Assembly (NCBI GenBank): GCA_013215295.1
Contig: JABSOZ010000005.1
Coordinates: 310,001 to 374,000 of the forward strand
DNA from: Colwellia sp.
GTDB taxonomy: Bacteria > Pseudomonadota > Gammaproteobacteria > Enterobacterales > Alteromonadaceae
Direction of reading: 5' to 3'
Length of the DNA: 64,000 nt
The notes under the pieces were generated by a model. That model made no database searches and was not told the origin of the DNA. It saw only the letters and a list, made by a program, of their open reading frames with translations. Every line of letters starts with the position of its first letter. The first letter of the stretch is position 1. Below are positions 26,019 to 34,561 of this stretch, piece after piece. Both the position numbers and the translations under genes were made by a program.

Positions 26019-26795
26019 TTACCATTGCATGTTAGGGTGGCTACGTTGCAAAAATTGCATATCGCATAACATGTGCCCTAAGTGCTCGGTATGAATTCCG
26101 TCGCGTCCGCCACGAATACGCAATACCGTGTCATGGTAGTCAATGTCTGAAATGGCTAAAAATTTTTGCACATAATCATCCCAAGGCTGTTGTAAAGCAC
26201 TACGGTCAGGGGCAATTCCCGCATCACACAGCTCTTGTTCCCATGTTGGCATTTCAAATAATTCACCAACAAAATCTTTTAACTCTTCTAATGCGTTAAG
26301 AATACGTTGGCGACTTTCTTCAGTGCCTTCAGCTAACTGACGGATCCAAGGTTTGCTACGCTTTAAGTGATATCGTGTTTCTTTAATCGATTTTGCGGCA
26401 ATAGCCACGACGTTTTCATCGCTTGATTTTAACAACTCTTCTAAATATAAATTGTAAAACACATCAACAAAAAACTGTCGAACCATAGTAAAGGCAAAAT
26501 CACCTTTAGGTAATTCATGAATTAATAAGTTAGTAAATTCACGTTCATTACGTAAATAGGCTAAATCATCTTCGGTTCGGCCTTTATCTTCAAGCTTTGC
26601 AGCATATTGATAAAACATTCGCGCGCGTCCAATGTAATCTAAGGCGACATTAGATAAGGCAATATCTTCTTCTAAATATGGGCCGTTAGAACACCATTGT
26701 GCTAAACGATGACTCAAGGTTAAGCTATCGTCAGCTAACGCTAAAATAAAACGATAAAGTGGCTTTTGTTCGTGAATTACAAATGTATCAATCAT
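26019..26795 (-). CDS. paaC: PaaC, phenylacetyl-CoA epoxidase structural subunit
   Basis: This protein of about 258 residues is the scaffold partner of PaaA in the AC hetero-oligomer. It has a ferritin-like four-helix fold without the iron ligands. Family motifs include DDSLTLSHRLAQWCSNGPYL and FTNLLIHELPKGDFAFTMVR. The start at 26795 is preferred over the ATG at 26807 because GGAG lies just before it; the upstream ATG overlaps the paaB stop. It ends with HLGHMLCDMQFLQRSHPNMQW in two segments, as in the E. coli protein. Confidence 0.94.
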   Translation of the reverse strand: MIDTFVIHEQKPLYRFILALADDSLTLSHRLAQWCSNGPYLEEDIALSNVALDYIGRARMFYQYAAKLEDKGRTEDDLAYLRNEREFTNLLIHELPKGDFAFTMVRQFFVDVFYNLYLEELLKSSDENVVAIAAKSIKETRYHLKRSKPWIRQLAEGTEESRQRILNALEELKDFVGELFEMPTWEQELCDAGIAPDRSALQQPWDDYVQKFLAISDIDYHDTVLRIRGGRDGIHTEHLGHMLCDMQFLQRSHPNMQW

Positions 26796-26806
26796 AGCGG
26801 TCTCCA

Positions 26807-27094
26807 TTACATATTTTTGATTGAATCTGGCAATACATAATGTGTTGCATGGCGGTAAGGCTTGTCGTCCATTGGATCAACAAAGTTTTCAATGTCACTT
26901 TCTTCAGAGGCGGTGATATTAGTCGACTCAACAACCCAAATGCTGACACCTTCAGAGCGACGAATATAACAATCGCGGGCATACATTAAGGCATGCTCTG
27001 GGCTTTCTGCATGCAAACTGCCAACATGTTTGTGATCTAAGCCACGGTTAGAGCGGATAAAAACTTCATAAATGGCTAATTGTTCTTGTTTCAT
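26807..27094 (-). CDS. paaB: PaaB, phenylacetyl-CoA epoxidase subunit
   Basis: This 95-aa protein starts MKQEQLAIYEVFIRSNRGLD and has the family region HVGSLHAESPEHALMYARDC, with the tail DKPYRHATHYVLPDSIKNM. PaaB stabilises the epoxidase complex between PaaAC units and the reductase. It is 41 bases after paaA, and its stop overlaps the first possible paaC ATG. Length and motifs match the family. Confidence 0.95.
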   Translation of the reverse strand: MKQEQLAIYEVFIRSNRGLDHKHVGSLHAESPEHALMYARDCYIRRSEGVSIWVVESTNITASEESDIENFVDPMDDKPYRHATHYVLPDSIKNM

Positions 27095-27135
27095 AATTTG
27101 ATTCTCTTCATTAAAGATGAATAACTGGCTAAAGC

Positions 27136-28110
27136 TTAAGCGGCTGTTTCATTTTGTTTTTTTGCCCGTTTTTCTTTATACGATCTTACGGCTTCACGTA
27201 CCCACTCACCTTCTTGGTGTGCGTTTTTATGATGCTTAATGCGCTGGTAGTTACAAGGCCCTGCGCCGTTAACTACTTCTTTAAATTCTTGCCAGTTTAT
27301 TTCACCCGAATCGTAATGACCGCGTTCTTCATTCCATTTAATTTCTGGATCAGGCATCTCTAAACCAAGCACTTCAATTTGCGGTACCGATTGATCAATA
27401 AAACTTTGTCTTAATTCATCATTGGATATACGTTTGATTTTCCATGCCATCGATTGGCTAGAATGGGCTGAATCGGCATCATGTGGACCAAACATCATGA
27501 GTGATGGCCACCATATGCGGTTCAGAGCATCTTGTGCCATTTGCTTTTGTACTGGTGTGCCATGAGCCATCGCATAGAGTGCTTCATAACCTTGGCGTTG
27601 ATGGAAGCTTTCTTCTTTACAAATGCGCACCATGGAACGTGCATACGGGCCATAAGAAGTACGCTGTAATGAAATTTGGTTAACAATCGCAGCGCCATCT
27701 ACCAACCAACCAATGGCACCAACATCGGCCCATGTTAAGGTCGGGTAGTTAAATATTTGCGCATATTTCGCTTCGCCAGACTGTAGCGCGGCAATCATTT
27801 CTGAACGATTTATACCTAATGTTTCAGTGGCACTGTAAAGATAAAGGCCATGACCCGCTTCATCTTGTACTTTAGAAAGTAATATCGCTTTGCGGCGAAG
27901 GCTCGGTGCACGAGTTAGCCAGTTGCCTTCAGGTTGCATACCAATGATTTCTGAATGGGCATGTTGTGACATTTGTCTAATGACATTTTTTCGATAGGCT
28001 TCTGGCATCCAATCACTAGGTTCTATTTTTTGCTCGTCAGCAATCTTTTGTTCAAAGTTTGCTAGTTCTTGCTCATAAGATTTGTTTGCATTTTTGTCTA
28101 TGACTTGCAT
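27136..28110 (-). CDS. paaA: PaaA, phenylacetyl-CoA 1,2-epoxidase catalytic subunit
   Basis: This diiron oxygenase subunit of about 324 residues inserts oxygen in the aromatic ring of phenylacetyl-CoA. The conserved segments are [39 protein letters not shown] (diiron ligands E and H) and [15 protein letters not shown] (second ligand set). The start at 28110 (MQVIDKN) has GGAG eight bases before it and lies 25 bases after the predicted transcription start. An earlier ATG at 28191 would lie upstream of the proposed -35 and is rejected. It is the first gene of the minus-strand paa operon. Confidence 0.95.
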   Translation of the reverse strand: MQVIDKNANKSYEQELANFEQKIADEQKIEPSDWMPEAYRKNVIRQMSQHAHSEIIGMQPEGNWLTRAPSLRRKAILLSKVQDEAGHGLYLYSATETLGINRSEMIAALQSGEAKYAQIFNYPTLTWADVGAIGWLVDGAAIVNQISLQRTSYGPYARSMVRICKEESFHQRQGYEALYAMAHGTPVQKQMAQDALNRIWWPSLMMFGPHDADSAHSSQSMAWKIKRISNDELRQSFIDQSVPQIEVLGLEMPDPEIKWNEERGHYDSGEINWQEFKEVVNGAGPCNYQRIKHHKNAHQEGEWVREAVRSYKEKRAKKQNETAA

Positions 28111-28141
28111 TGATAATGCTCCAAAACGGGATAATAACAAT

Positions 28142-28180
28142 ATGATACGTTTATAAAGTATATTGTCAATAAGTGTATCG
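28142..28180 (-). promoter_or_regulatory. paaA promoter with probable PaaX operator
   Basis: Read on the minus strand, the half-site CGATAC (28175-28180) is followed by -35 TTGACA (28164-28169), 16 bases and -10 TATCAT (28142-28147), which belongs to the second half-site GTATCAT. The half-site centres are 31 bases apart. This repeats the design of the paaZ promoter, including a TTTATAAA stretch in the spacer. It also fixes the paaA start downstream at 28110. Confidence 0.6.
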
Positions 28181-28182
28181 TT

Positions 28183-28216
28183 ATATTTCATTTACACATA
28201 TATTTCATTTACACAT
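28183..28216. repeat. 17-bp tandem duplication upstream of the paaA promoter
   Basis: The unit ATATTTCATTTACACAT occurs twice in a row (28183-28199, 28200-28216) directly upstream of the paaA operator. It may be a duplicated regulator-binding or bending site, or a neutral duplication. Confidence 0.7.
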
Positions 28217-28313
28217 ATATTGATTGGTTTGATATAGGAGGAGTGTATAAGTTTGATTGTCTTGGTTGTTAACCAATTGAAAAATAGTTGGAATAAATAG
28301 AATTTCACTAGTC

Positions 28314-28507
28314 TATACTCGTGTTACTTCAAAATATACTTTCAGAACTACAGAGCGATTTCACTTTTAGGCGCATCAATGAAGTCATGGCATTCCCTTA
28401 CGAATTGGTGCAACAACGAAGTGGGATTGCTCTGTAGTTCCCTACGGGTGGTTTTAAAGTGCTTTAAATTCCCACTGAAAAGCATATTTTGAAATATCAC
28501 GAGTATA
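28314..28507. repeat. MITE-like element, 194 bp, between paaA and the MarR gene
   Basis: Terminal inverted repeats run from TATACTCGTGTTACTTCAAA on the left to the complementary TTTGAAATATCACGAGTATA on the right. A second inverted pair lies inside: GAACTACAGAGC near the left and GCTCTGTAGTTC near the right. It lies in a 577-base interval without genes between paaA and the MarR gene. The remaining 180 bases (28508-28687) show no further motif that I can support. Confidence 0.8.
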
Positions 28508-28687
28508 AATATTATATAGAGCGGGGTTGAATGATATAACAGGCAGTCATTACAGTATTCGTTAGATAGAAGTAATGTGAGTTCTATACAGGTATACCCT
28601 AGTATAAGTTTTATATTTAGCGAAATTGTAATGAAGGGTGGTAAAAAGAGAGATGAATTCTAATGTCAGTGAATACAATATTTTTCA

Positions 28688-29254
28688 TTACTCCCATTCA
28701 TCTTCGAATTCATTTTCCATATGTTGCAAATGACGATCAAGCTTATTCAATAGATGGTGTAAAGTTGATAATTCTTCGTGGGTGAAACAGCTGTCGATCA
28801 TTTGTCCGGTTTCAATTCGCATAGGGGTTACTTTATCGTAAAGTTTAGCGCCAGATTCTGTCAGGTAAATTAACACTTTACGTCTATCTTTTTTTGAATT
28901 TAGTGTATCGATTAAAAGTAATTTTTTTAAGACCTTCACTGCACGAGAAACTGTGGCTGCATCGGTTTTCAGTGCGTTAGCAACATTACCATTAGTTAAC
29001 CCGCCATATGCTCCTAAAATTGAAATAACACGCCATTCCCTCTCACCAATAATGATGCCAGTATCATTCAATAATTCAGGTAAGTCATTACCAGCATGAG
29101 ACATTTGCATGGCTAAACAATACATTCTATAAGGTAAAAATGTCTGTAAATCTAAGTTTGAATTAACTTTGCCTTCAGGTAGTTTCCCTTCAGGTAATTT
29201 AGCTTGTTTCCTAAGGCTTCCATTTTTTTTTGTTTCTACTGATCTATCAAACAT
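28688..29254 (-). CDS. MarR family transcriptional regulator
   Basis: This 188-aa protein has a basic N-terminal extension of about 35 residues and a MarR winged-helix domain with MQMSHAGNDLPELLNDTGI, the recognition-helix region LTNGNVANALKTDAATVSRA and the wing region NSKKDRRKVLIYLTESGAKL. It is divergent from the E1-E2 genes with about 315 bases between starts, so it probably controls them, itself, or both. MarR proteins often bind aromatic acids or their CoA esters; the ligand here is not known. It is not clearly related to the E. coli paa genes. Confidence 0.85.
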   Translation of the reverse strand: MFDRSVETKKNGSLRKQAKLPEGKLPEGKVNSNLDLQTFLPYRMYCLAMQMSHAGNDLPELLNDTGIIIGEREWRVISILGAYGGLTNGNVANALKTDAATVSRAVKVLKKLLLIDTLNSKKDRRKVLIYLTESGAKLYDKVTPMRIETGQMIDSCFTHEELSTLHHLLNKLDRHLQHMENEFEDEWE

Positions 29255-29569
29255 AGGCTAGCTTCATTTATACAATTATCGAATTTCAACAGCATAATAA
29301 CGTTCTTCATATAGTAATGAAAGGTCAACTTTTTAATTAATTTTCTTGAGCGATGCCTTGCTCATTGTCATTTGATACGTACGGGCATAAGCGATGATTC
29401 ATCTATTTTTATTGCTGTAAATGAATCAATTGTGATTTCAAAACATGTTGTTTGTTGTAATTGCAACTATATGGTTGTATTCTTATTTAAAGTTTTTCAT
29501 GCCACATTTGATAAGATCATGTATCAGCTAAAGTGGCATGAGTTCCAAAAATTCTCAAGGAATACCAGA
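29255..29569. promoter_or_regulatory. Divergent regulatory region between the marR-type gene and the E1 gene
   Basis: This 315-base region holds a palindrome GTTGTAATTGCAAC at 29454-29467, of the size of MarR-family operators. A second long inverted repeat is TCATGCCAC (29497-29505) with GTGGCATGA (29533-29541), enclosing TGATA/TATCA, and lies 29 bases before the E1 start. It can form a nested hairpin in the leader. No gene is seen. Function is inferred from position only. Confidence 0.45.
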
Positions 29570-31726
29570 ATGAGTATAGCTGCAAAATCCAATGATCAGT
29601 TCACCGACAAAAACACTATGAGTGATCGAGATATCTGTAAACGATCAGCTCTTGATTGGCATAAAATAAGTTATTTACTCTTATTATCCCGCGCAATGGA
29701 CGATGTGGAAGAACAAGAACTAGTGCCAGCCAAGCTGGTTTTCAATCAATTTTCAGCTCGTGGACATGATTTTGCTCAGATATTACTGGGGCTTCAATTA
29801 ACACATCCTCATGATGGTGCTACCGGCTATTATCGTTCACGCCCGTTTGTATTATCTTTAGGTTTAGATATTGATGATGCAGTTGCCTCGCCAATGGCTA
29901 AATCAGGTGGTTATAGTGATGGTCGTGATATTGGTGTGGTTTGTAACTACCCCAATATTGAACGTAAAGGCGCGATGTTATTTCCTATGTGTGGTGGTGT
30001 TGGCGCGCAGTATTCTCCTATTGCTGGTTGGGCTCAATCTATTGTTTATCATAGAGATGAATTAAAAGATGAGTCATATAAAGGCGCATTAGGTTTATCA
30101 ATGGGTGGTGATTCATCTATGTCTACGAGTGGTTTCTGGGCTTCATTAAATATATCAACGACTAATAATTTACCGCATTTATTTTATATAGAAGATAATG
30201 GCTATGGTATTTCAGTACCACAAACAGTGCAAACCCCAGGTGGCGATCAAGTAGCAAACCTTAGTGCTTACAAAAACTTAAAAATTATTGACGGTGACGG
30301 TACCGATCCCGTGCTTACACCCCAATTAATACAAGAAGCAGTTGATTATGTACGTGCGGGTAAAGGTACCTGTTTATTACGTTTAAAAGTTCCTCGTTTA
30401 TGTGGTCATACATTTCAAGATACGCAAACATACAAACCTGAAGCAATGATTGCAGAAGAGCAAAAAAATGATCCTTTGCCAAAACTTAAAAATTATTTAG
30501 CCCAAGAAAACATCATTAGTGCGAGCGAATGGCAAGCGTTAGAAGAAAACGCTTATAAAGAAATTCGTGCCAGTGTTGAGCGCGCTAAAAAACGTCCTGA
30601 GCCTGATATCAGTAAATTGACTCGTTATGTTTATGCAGAAAAAGATGAGAATGGCCAAGCGGAAGTGCAACTACGTGGCGGTTTACATGGCGACCACTAT
30701 CAATTTCCAGCGGTAAGTGAAACGGCTAAACCTGAAGGGCAACGTTTGAATATGCAAACGGCCATTCGTAAGGTGTTAGATCACGAACTAGCAACTAATC
30801 CCAAAGTGTTAGTTTTTGGTGAAGATGTCGGCCCTAAAGGCGGTGTGCATGGCGCCACTTTAGGTCTTAATGAAAAATATGGCGATCATCGTGTCTTTGA
30901 TACCTCGCTGTCAGAAGAAGGCATTATTGGTCGTGCGGTCGGTATGGCTTTGGCTGGTTTGATGCCAGTTCCTGAAATTCAATTTAGAAAATACGCTGAG
31001 CCTGCAGCAGAACAAATTTCTGATACCGGTATTATGCGCTGGCGCACCAATAATCAATTTGCCGCTCCAATGGTGATTCGTATTCCTGGCGGTTTTGCTG
31101 GTCGAGGTGATCCATGGCATTCAATGTGTGATGAAGTTGAATGGGCCCATAAAATCGGTTGGCAAGTGGTTATGCCTTCAAATGCAGAGGATGCCGCCGG
31201 TTTATTACGTTATGCTTTACGTGATAATAATCCAACAATTTTCTTTGAGCACAGATCATTACTTGATAATCGTTGGGCTCGTCGACCTTACCCAGGTGAC
31301 GACTTCGTCATTCCATTTGGTAAAGCTAATGTATTAACAAAAGGCGACAAATTAACATTAGTTACTTGGGGAGCTATGGTAGAGCGTTGCGATGCTGCTA
31401 TTGAAGAGCTTAAAAAAGAACATACTCCGGACAGTATTGAACTTATAGATTTACGAACTATCCAGCCATGGGATAAGGAAACTGTATTAGAAAGTATAGT
31501 GAAAACAGGTCGTTGTTTAATTGTTCATGAAGATAATATGACTGCTGGCTTTGGTGCTGAAATCGCTGCAGTAATAGCAAAAGATGGCTTTTTTGATTTA
31601 GACGCGCCTATTGAGCGTTTAACGATGCCAGATACGCCAAATCCACACAATATTCATTTGTTAAATGCTGCGGTTCCGACCGTTGAACGCATAGTACAAA
31701 CAATTATCGACATTGTAGAATTTTAA
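29570..31726 (+). CDS. Fused alpha-beta E1 of a 2-oxoacid dehydrogenase complex
   Basis: This 718-aa thiamine-diphosphate enzyme fuses an E1-alpha half (residues about 1-385; NQFSARGHDFAQILLGLQLT, VEDNGY-like EDNGYGISVP) and an E1-beta half (from LNMQTAIRKVLDHELATNPK; VFGEDVGPKGGVHGAT; RIPGGFAGRGDPWHSM). It oxidatively decarboxylates a 2-oxoacid onto the E2 lipoyl group. The start at 29570 has AAGGA before it; the longer frame from 29372 has a poorly protein-like first 66 residues. The ThDP motif reads GGDSS rather than the usual GDG. Branched-chain oxoacid dehydrogenase is the usual name, but the paa context points to phenylpyruvate as a possible substrate. Confidence 0.88.
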   Translation: MSIAAKSNDQFTDKNTMSDRDICKRSALDWHKISYLLLLSRAMDDVEEQELVPAKLVFNQFSARGHDFAQILLGLQLTHPHDGATGYYRSRPFVLSLGLDIDDAVASPMAKSGGYSDGRDIGVVCNYPNIERKGAMLFPMCGGVGAQYSPIAGWAQSIVYHRDELKDESYKGALGLSMGGDSSMSTSGFWASLNISTTNNLPHLFYIEDNGYGISVPQTVQTPGGDQVANLSAYKNLKIIDGDGTDPVLTPQLIQEAVDYVRAGKGTCLLRLKVPRLCGHTFQDTQTYKPEAMIAEEQKNDPLPKLKNYLAQENIISASEWQALEENAYKEIRASVERAKKRPEPDISKLTRYVYAEKDENGQAEVQLRGGLHGDHYQFPAVSETAKPEGQRLNMQTAIRKVLDHELATNPKVLVFGEDVGPKGGVHGATLGLNEKYGDHRVFDTSLSEEGIIGRAVGMALAGLMPVPEIQFRKYAEPAAEQISDTGIMRWRTNNQFAAPMVIRIPGGFAGRGDPWHSMCDEVEWAHKIGWQVVMPSNAEDAAGLLRYALRDNNPTIFFEHRSLLDNRWARRPYPGDDFVIPFGKANVLTKGDKLTLVTWGAMVERCDAAIEELKKEHTPDSIELIDLRTIQPWDKETVLESIVKTGRCLIVHEDNMTAGFGAEIAAVIAKDGFFDLDAPIERLTMPDTPNPHNIHLLNAAVPTVERIVQTIIDIVEF

Positions 31727-31746
31727 CAAAAAAGCGAGTAAAAAAA

Positions 31747-33060
31747 ATGAGTACAATTGATATTATCTTACCTGCTGCCCAGTTAGAAGGTACTACGGCT
31801 ACCTTATCAAAGTGGTTAGTTGCTATTGGTGAAGAAGTTAATGAGGGTGACCCTATAATAGAATTAGAAACTGATAAGGTGTCGATGGAAATTTGTGCAC
31901 CTAACGCAGGTACCTTATCTACTATTATCTTTGCTGAAGGCGAAGACATTGCTGTTGATACGGTATTAGGGCAACTAGATACCGAGTATACAAAAATTAT
32001 AACCTCAACTGATGCTGTTGAGACAAATGAAGCGGATCAAACCGTAAATAACGGATCAGTGAACCAAAAAACAAACAGCGATGATCAGCACAGTAAAGTA
32101 ACCTCGAATAACCTTTCAAGTGAACAATTGAATATTAAAGCCGACTTTATTATAGATGATAGCGTACAATATTTGCTTGGGCCTGCCGCACGTCGTTTAT
32201 TAAAAAGTAATCACATAAACCCAAACCTTATTACTGGCACAGGTCACCAAGGCAGGATCACTAGAAATGACGTTCGTTCTTACATCCAAGATACACCCAA
32301 ATCTGATTCCGCTTTAGCTACAAATACGCCAACCTCTATTCATGCCCCTGTAGCTAGACCACTCAAAGGTACTATGGTTAAGCATACCAATATGCGTAAA
32401 GCAATTGCCAATCATATGGTTAAAAGCCTGTTAGAAACGTCACCTCATGTCACTAGTGTGTTTGAAATGGACATGAGTAATGTTATTGATCATAGAAAAT
32501 GGCATAAAACTGAATATGCTGAATTAGGTGTTAAATTAACGTTTACCGCTTATTTTTTAGCTGCGGTAGTTAAAGCGGTGCAAGAAGTACCACAAGTAAA
32601 CGCCCGCTTCCATGAAGATGCTTTAGAGTTATTTAGTGATATTAATATAGGTGTTGGTACGGCTTTAGGTGATAAAGGGTTAGTGGTCCCTGTTGTTCAA
32701 CAAGTGCAATCGATGAATTTATTTTCTATTGCTCAAGCACTCAATATACAAACTGAAAAAGCGCGCAGTGGAAACATAGTTCCAAGTGATATGAAAAATG
32801 GTACTTTTACTATTTCTAATCATGGTGTTAGTGGTAGTTTATTTGCTACGCCTATTATTATTAACCAACCTGAAGTGGCTATTCTCGGCATAGGAAAACT
32901 AGAAAAACGGGTGTCGGTAGAAGAAATCTCAGGTGTAGATACTATGGTGATTAAACCTAAATGTTATGTGTCACTTAGCATTGATCACCGTGCTCTTGAT
33001 GCCCATCAAACAAATATGTTTTTAGCTAAGTTTGTTGATGTTATTGAGAACTGGGGATAA
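31747..33060 (+). CDS. Dihydrolipoamide acyltransferase E2 of the 2-oxoacid dehydrogenase complex
   Basis: This 437-aa E2 has one N-terminal lipoyl domain with the lipoylated lysine in ETDKVSMEI (about residue 43), a polar linker, a peripheral subunit-binding domain (LGPAARRLLKSNHINPNLI, GRITRNDVRSYI) and the catalytic domain. The active site reads SIDHRALDA, with histidine and aspartate kept and the usual final glycine changed to alanine. It starts 20 bases after the E1 gene. No E3 gene follows, so dihydrolipoamide dehydrogenase must come from another locus, for example the pyruvate complex. Confidence 0.92.
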   Translation: MSTIDIILPAAQLEGTTATLSKWLVAIGEEVNEGDPIIELETDKVSMEICAPNAGTLSTIIFAEGEDIAVDTVLGQLDTEYTKIITSTDAVETNEADQTVNNGSVNQKTNSDDQHSKVTSNNLSSEQLNIKADFIIDDSVQYLLGPAARRLLKSNHINPNLITGTGHQGRITRNDVRSYIQDTPKSDSALATNTPTSIHAPVARPLKGTMVKHTNMRKAIANHMVKSLLETSPHVTSVFEMDMSNVIDHRKWHKTEYAELGVKLTFTAYFLAAVVKAVQEVPQVNARFHEDALELFSDINIGVGTALGDKGLVVPVVQQVQSMNLFSIAQALNIQTEKARSGNIVPSDMKNGTFTISNHGVSGSLFATPIIINQPEVAILGIGKLEKRVSVEEISGVDTMVIKPKCYVSLSIDHRALDAHQTNMFLAKFVDVIENWG

Positions 33061-33150
33061 CTAGCAGAAATGATTTAGTTATTCACCGTTTTAAATTTTA
33101 CAGTTATGTCCTCTCAAAGTAGAGGGGAATGTTGCGAAAATGACTATGGT

Positions 33151-33180
33151 TATCAAATTACTACTCTAAAGTAATTGATA
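33151..33180. promoter_or_regulatory. Inverted repeat upstream of the aminotransferase gene
   Basis: TATCAAATTACT and AGTAATTGATA form an 11-12 base stem with one bulge and a 7-base loop, 40 bases before the aminotransferase start. A smaller hairpin (CCTCTC/GAGGGG) lies just upstream near 33112. They could be an operator or a weak terminator after the E2 gene; no T-run follows. Confidence 0.35.
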
Positions 33181-33219
33181 GCAGTTTAATTACCAAAATA
33201 TATAAAAAGGTAAAAACTT

Positions 33220-34407
33220 ATGTTCTGTCACTTGAATGCTATGCCAGCTGATCCTATTTTAGGATTGTTGGTTAAATATAAACAAGACGAAAATCCTCTA
33301 AAAATCGATTTAGGGGTTGGCGTATATAAGAATGAATTAGGGCACACAGAGATTCTAAATTGTGTAAAGAAAGCTGAGAAGTATCGTTTAGAGACAGAAG
33401 ATACAAAGGTATATATTGGCCCTACTGGCTCCGCACAATTTAATGATGAAATGACCAAGCTAATTTTTGGTACTCATAAAGTTTTATTTGAAGATCGTGT
33501 TCGCACCATTTCAACTCCTGGGGGAACGGGGGCATTGCGAGTGGCCGCTGAATTTATCAATACTTGCAAACCTGGTGCGACTATATGGGTAAGTAATCCT
33601 ACTTGGGCAAACCACATGGCTTTATTCCAAGCTGCTGGCTTAACTGTAAAAACTTACCCTTATTATGATTACGAAAATAAATGTTTAGATTTTGAAGGGA
33701 TGTTGGCAGCGCTCAAAGACGTCTCAAATGATGATGTAGTTTTACTGCATGCTTGTTGTCACAACCCAAGTGGTATGGATTTAACGAATAATCAGTGGCA
33801 ACAAATAGCTGAAATAGCCAAAGATATCGGTTTTATGCCATTAATTGATATGGCATATCAAGGATTTGGAACAGGTTTAGATGAGGATGCTTATGGGTTA
33901 CGTTTATTAGCTGATAGTGTTAACGAAATGATAGTTTGTAGTTCATGCTCTAAAAACTTTGGTTTATATCGAGAGCGCATTGGTGCTTGTTCTTTAGTAG
34001 GGAAATCAACCCTCATTGTAGAGAAAGCTTTTACGGTTTTACTGTCTATTATCAGAGGTATATATTCAATGCCTCCTGCTCATGGGGCCGCTATTGTCGA
34101 AATTATTTTAAGCTCTGACGAATTAAGAGCACAGTGGTATCAAGAGTTAAAAATAATGCGTGACCGAATTAATAATAATCGGCAACTTTTGGTGAATAAG
34201 TTAAAGAGTAAAGGTGTTACTCGCGATTTTAGTTTTATTACTCATCAAGCAGGTATGTTTTCTTTTTTAGGGATCACAGCCCAGCAAGTTAAGCAATTGC
34301 AAGATGAATATTCTATTTACATGGTGGACTCTAGTCGCATGAGTATAGCGGGTATTGCTACCAATAATGTTGATTACTTGGCGCAAAGTATTGCTAAAAT
34401 ATTATAA
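33220..34407 (+). CDS. Aromatic/aspartate-type aminotransferase (class I, TyrB-like)
   Basis: This 395-aa PLP enzyme starts MFCHLNAMPADPILGLL, as in TyrB/AspC. It has LGVGVYKNELG, VYIGPTGS, NPTWANH, the PLP lysine in SSCSKNFGLYRERIG (about residue 247) and a C-terminal SRMSIAGIATNN. The family exchanges amino groups between aspartate or aromatic amino acids and 2-oxoglutarate. Its position after E1-E2 and the paa genes makes phenylalanine to phenylpyruvate a likely reaction. Sequence alone cannot separate TyrB from AspC activity. Confidence 0.9.
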   Translation: MFCHLNAMPADPILGLLVKYKQDENPLKIDLGVGVYKNELGHTEILNCVKKAEKYRLETEDTKVYIGPTGSAQFNDEMTKLIFGTHKVLFEDRVRTISTPGGTGALRVAAEFINTCKPGATIWVSNPTWANHMALFQAAGLTVKTYPYYDYENKCLDFEGMLAALKDVSNDDVVLLHACCHNPSGMDLTNNQWQQIAEIAKDIGFMPLIDMAYQGFGTGLDEDAYGLRLLADSVNEMIVCSSCSKNFGLYRERIGACSLVGKSTLIVEKAFTVLLSIIRGIYSMPPAHGAAIVEIILSSDELRAQWYQELKIMRDRINNNRQLLVNKLKSKGVTRDFSFITHQAGMFSFLGITAQQVKQLQDEYSIYMVDSSRMSIAGIATNNVDYLAQSIAKIL

Positions 34408-34561
34408 TATCTATTAGCGACTTATAAAAAGGCTAACAATAGGCCCCGAGGCCCATCTGAAAAACAGGTGGGGCAATTATATGGTTACATCCTTAATATA
34501 AATTTTACGACATTGATATATGACACGCATGATGGTTTTATTGATGTAAAAATTCTTATTT

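Noticed and set aside
28111-28191. N-terminal extension of PaaA from an earlier ATG
   Set aside because: It would place the start codon upstream of the proposed -35 and -10 elements. The ATG at 28110 has GGAG and agrees with the family N-terminus.
29372-29569. N-terminal extension of the E1 protein
   Set aside because: The first 66 residues are cysteine- and valine-rich and unlike any E1 N-terminus; they cover the divergent regulatory region. AAGGA before 29570 supports the shorter form.
34441-34490. Possible terminator after the aminotransferase
   Set aside because: CCCATCTG and CAGGTGGG can pair around AAAAA, but no T-run follows the stem, so it is too weak to list as a terminator.
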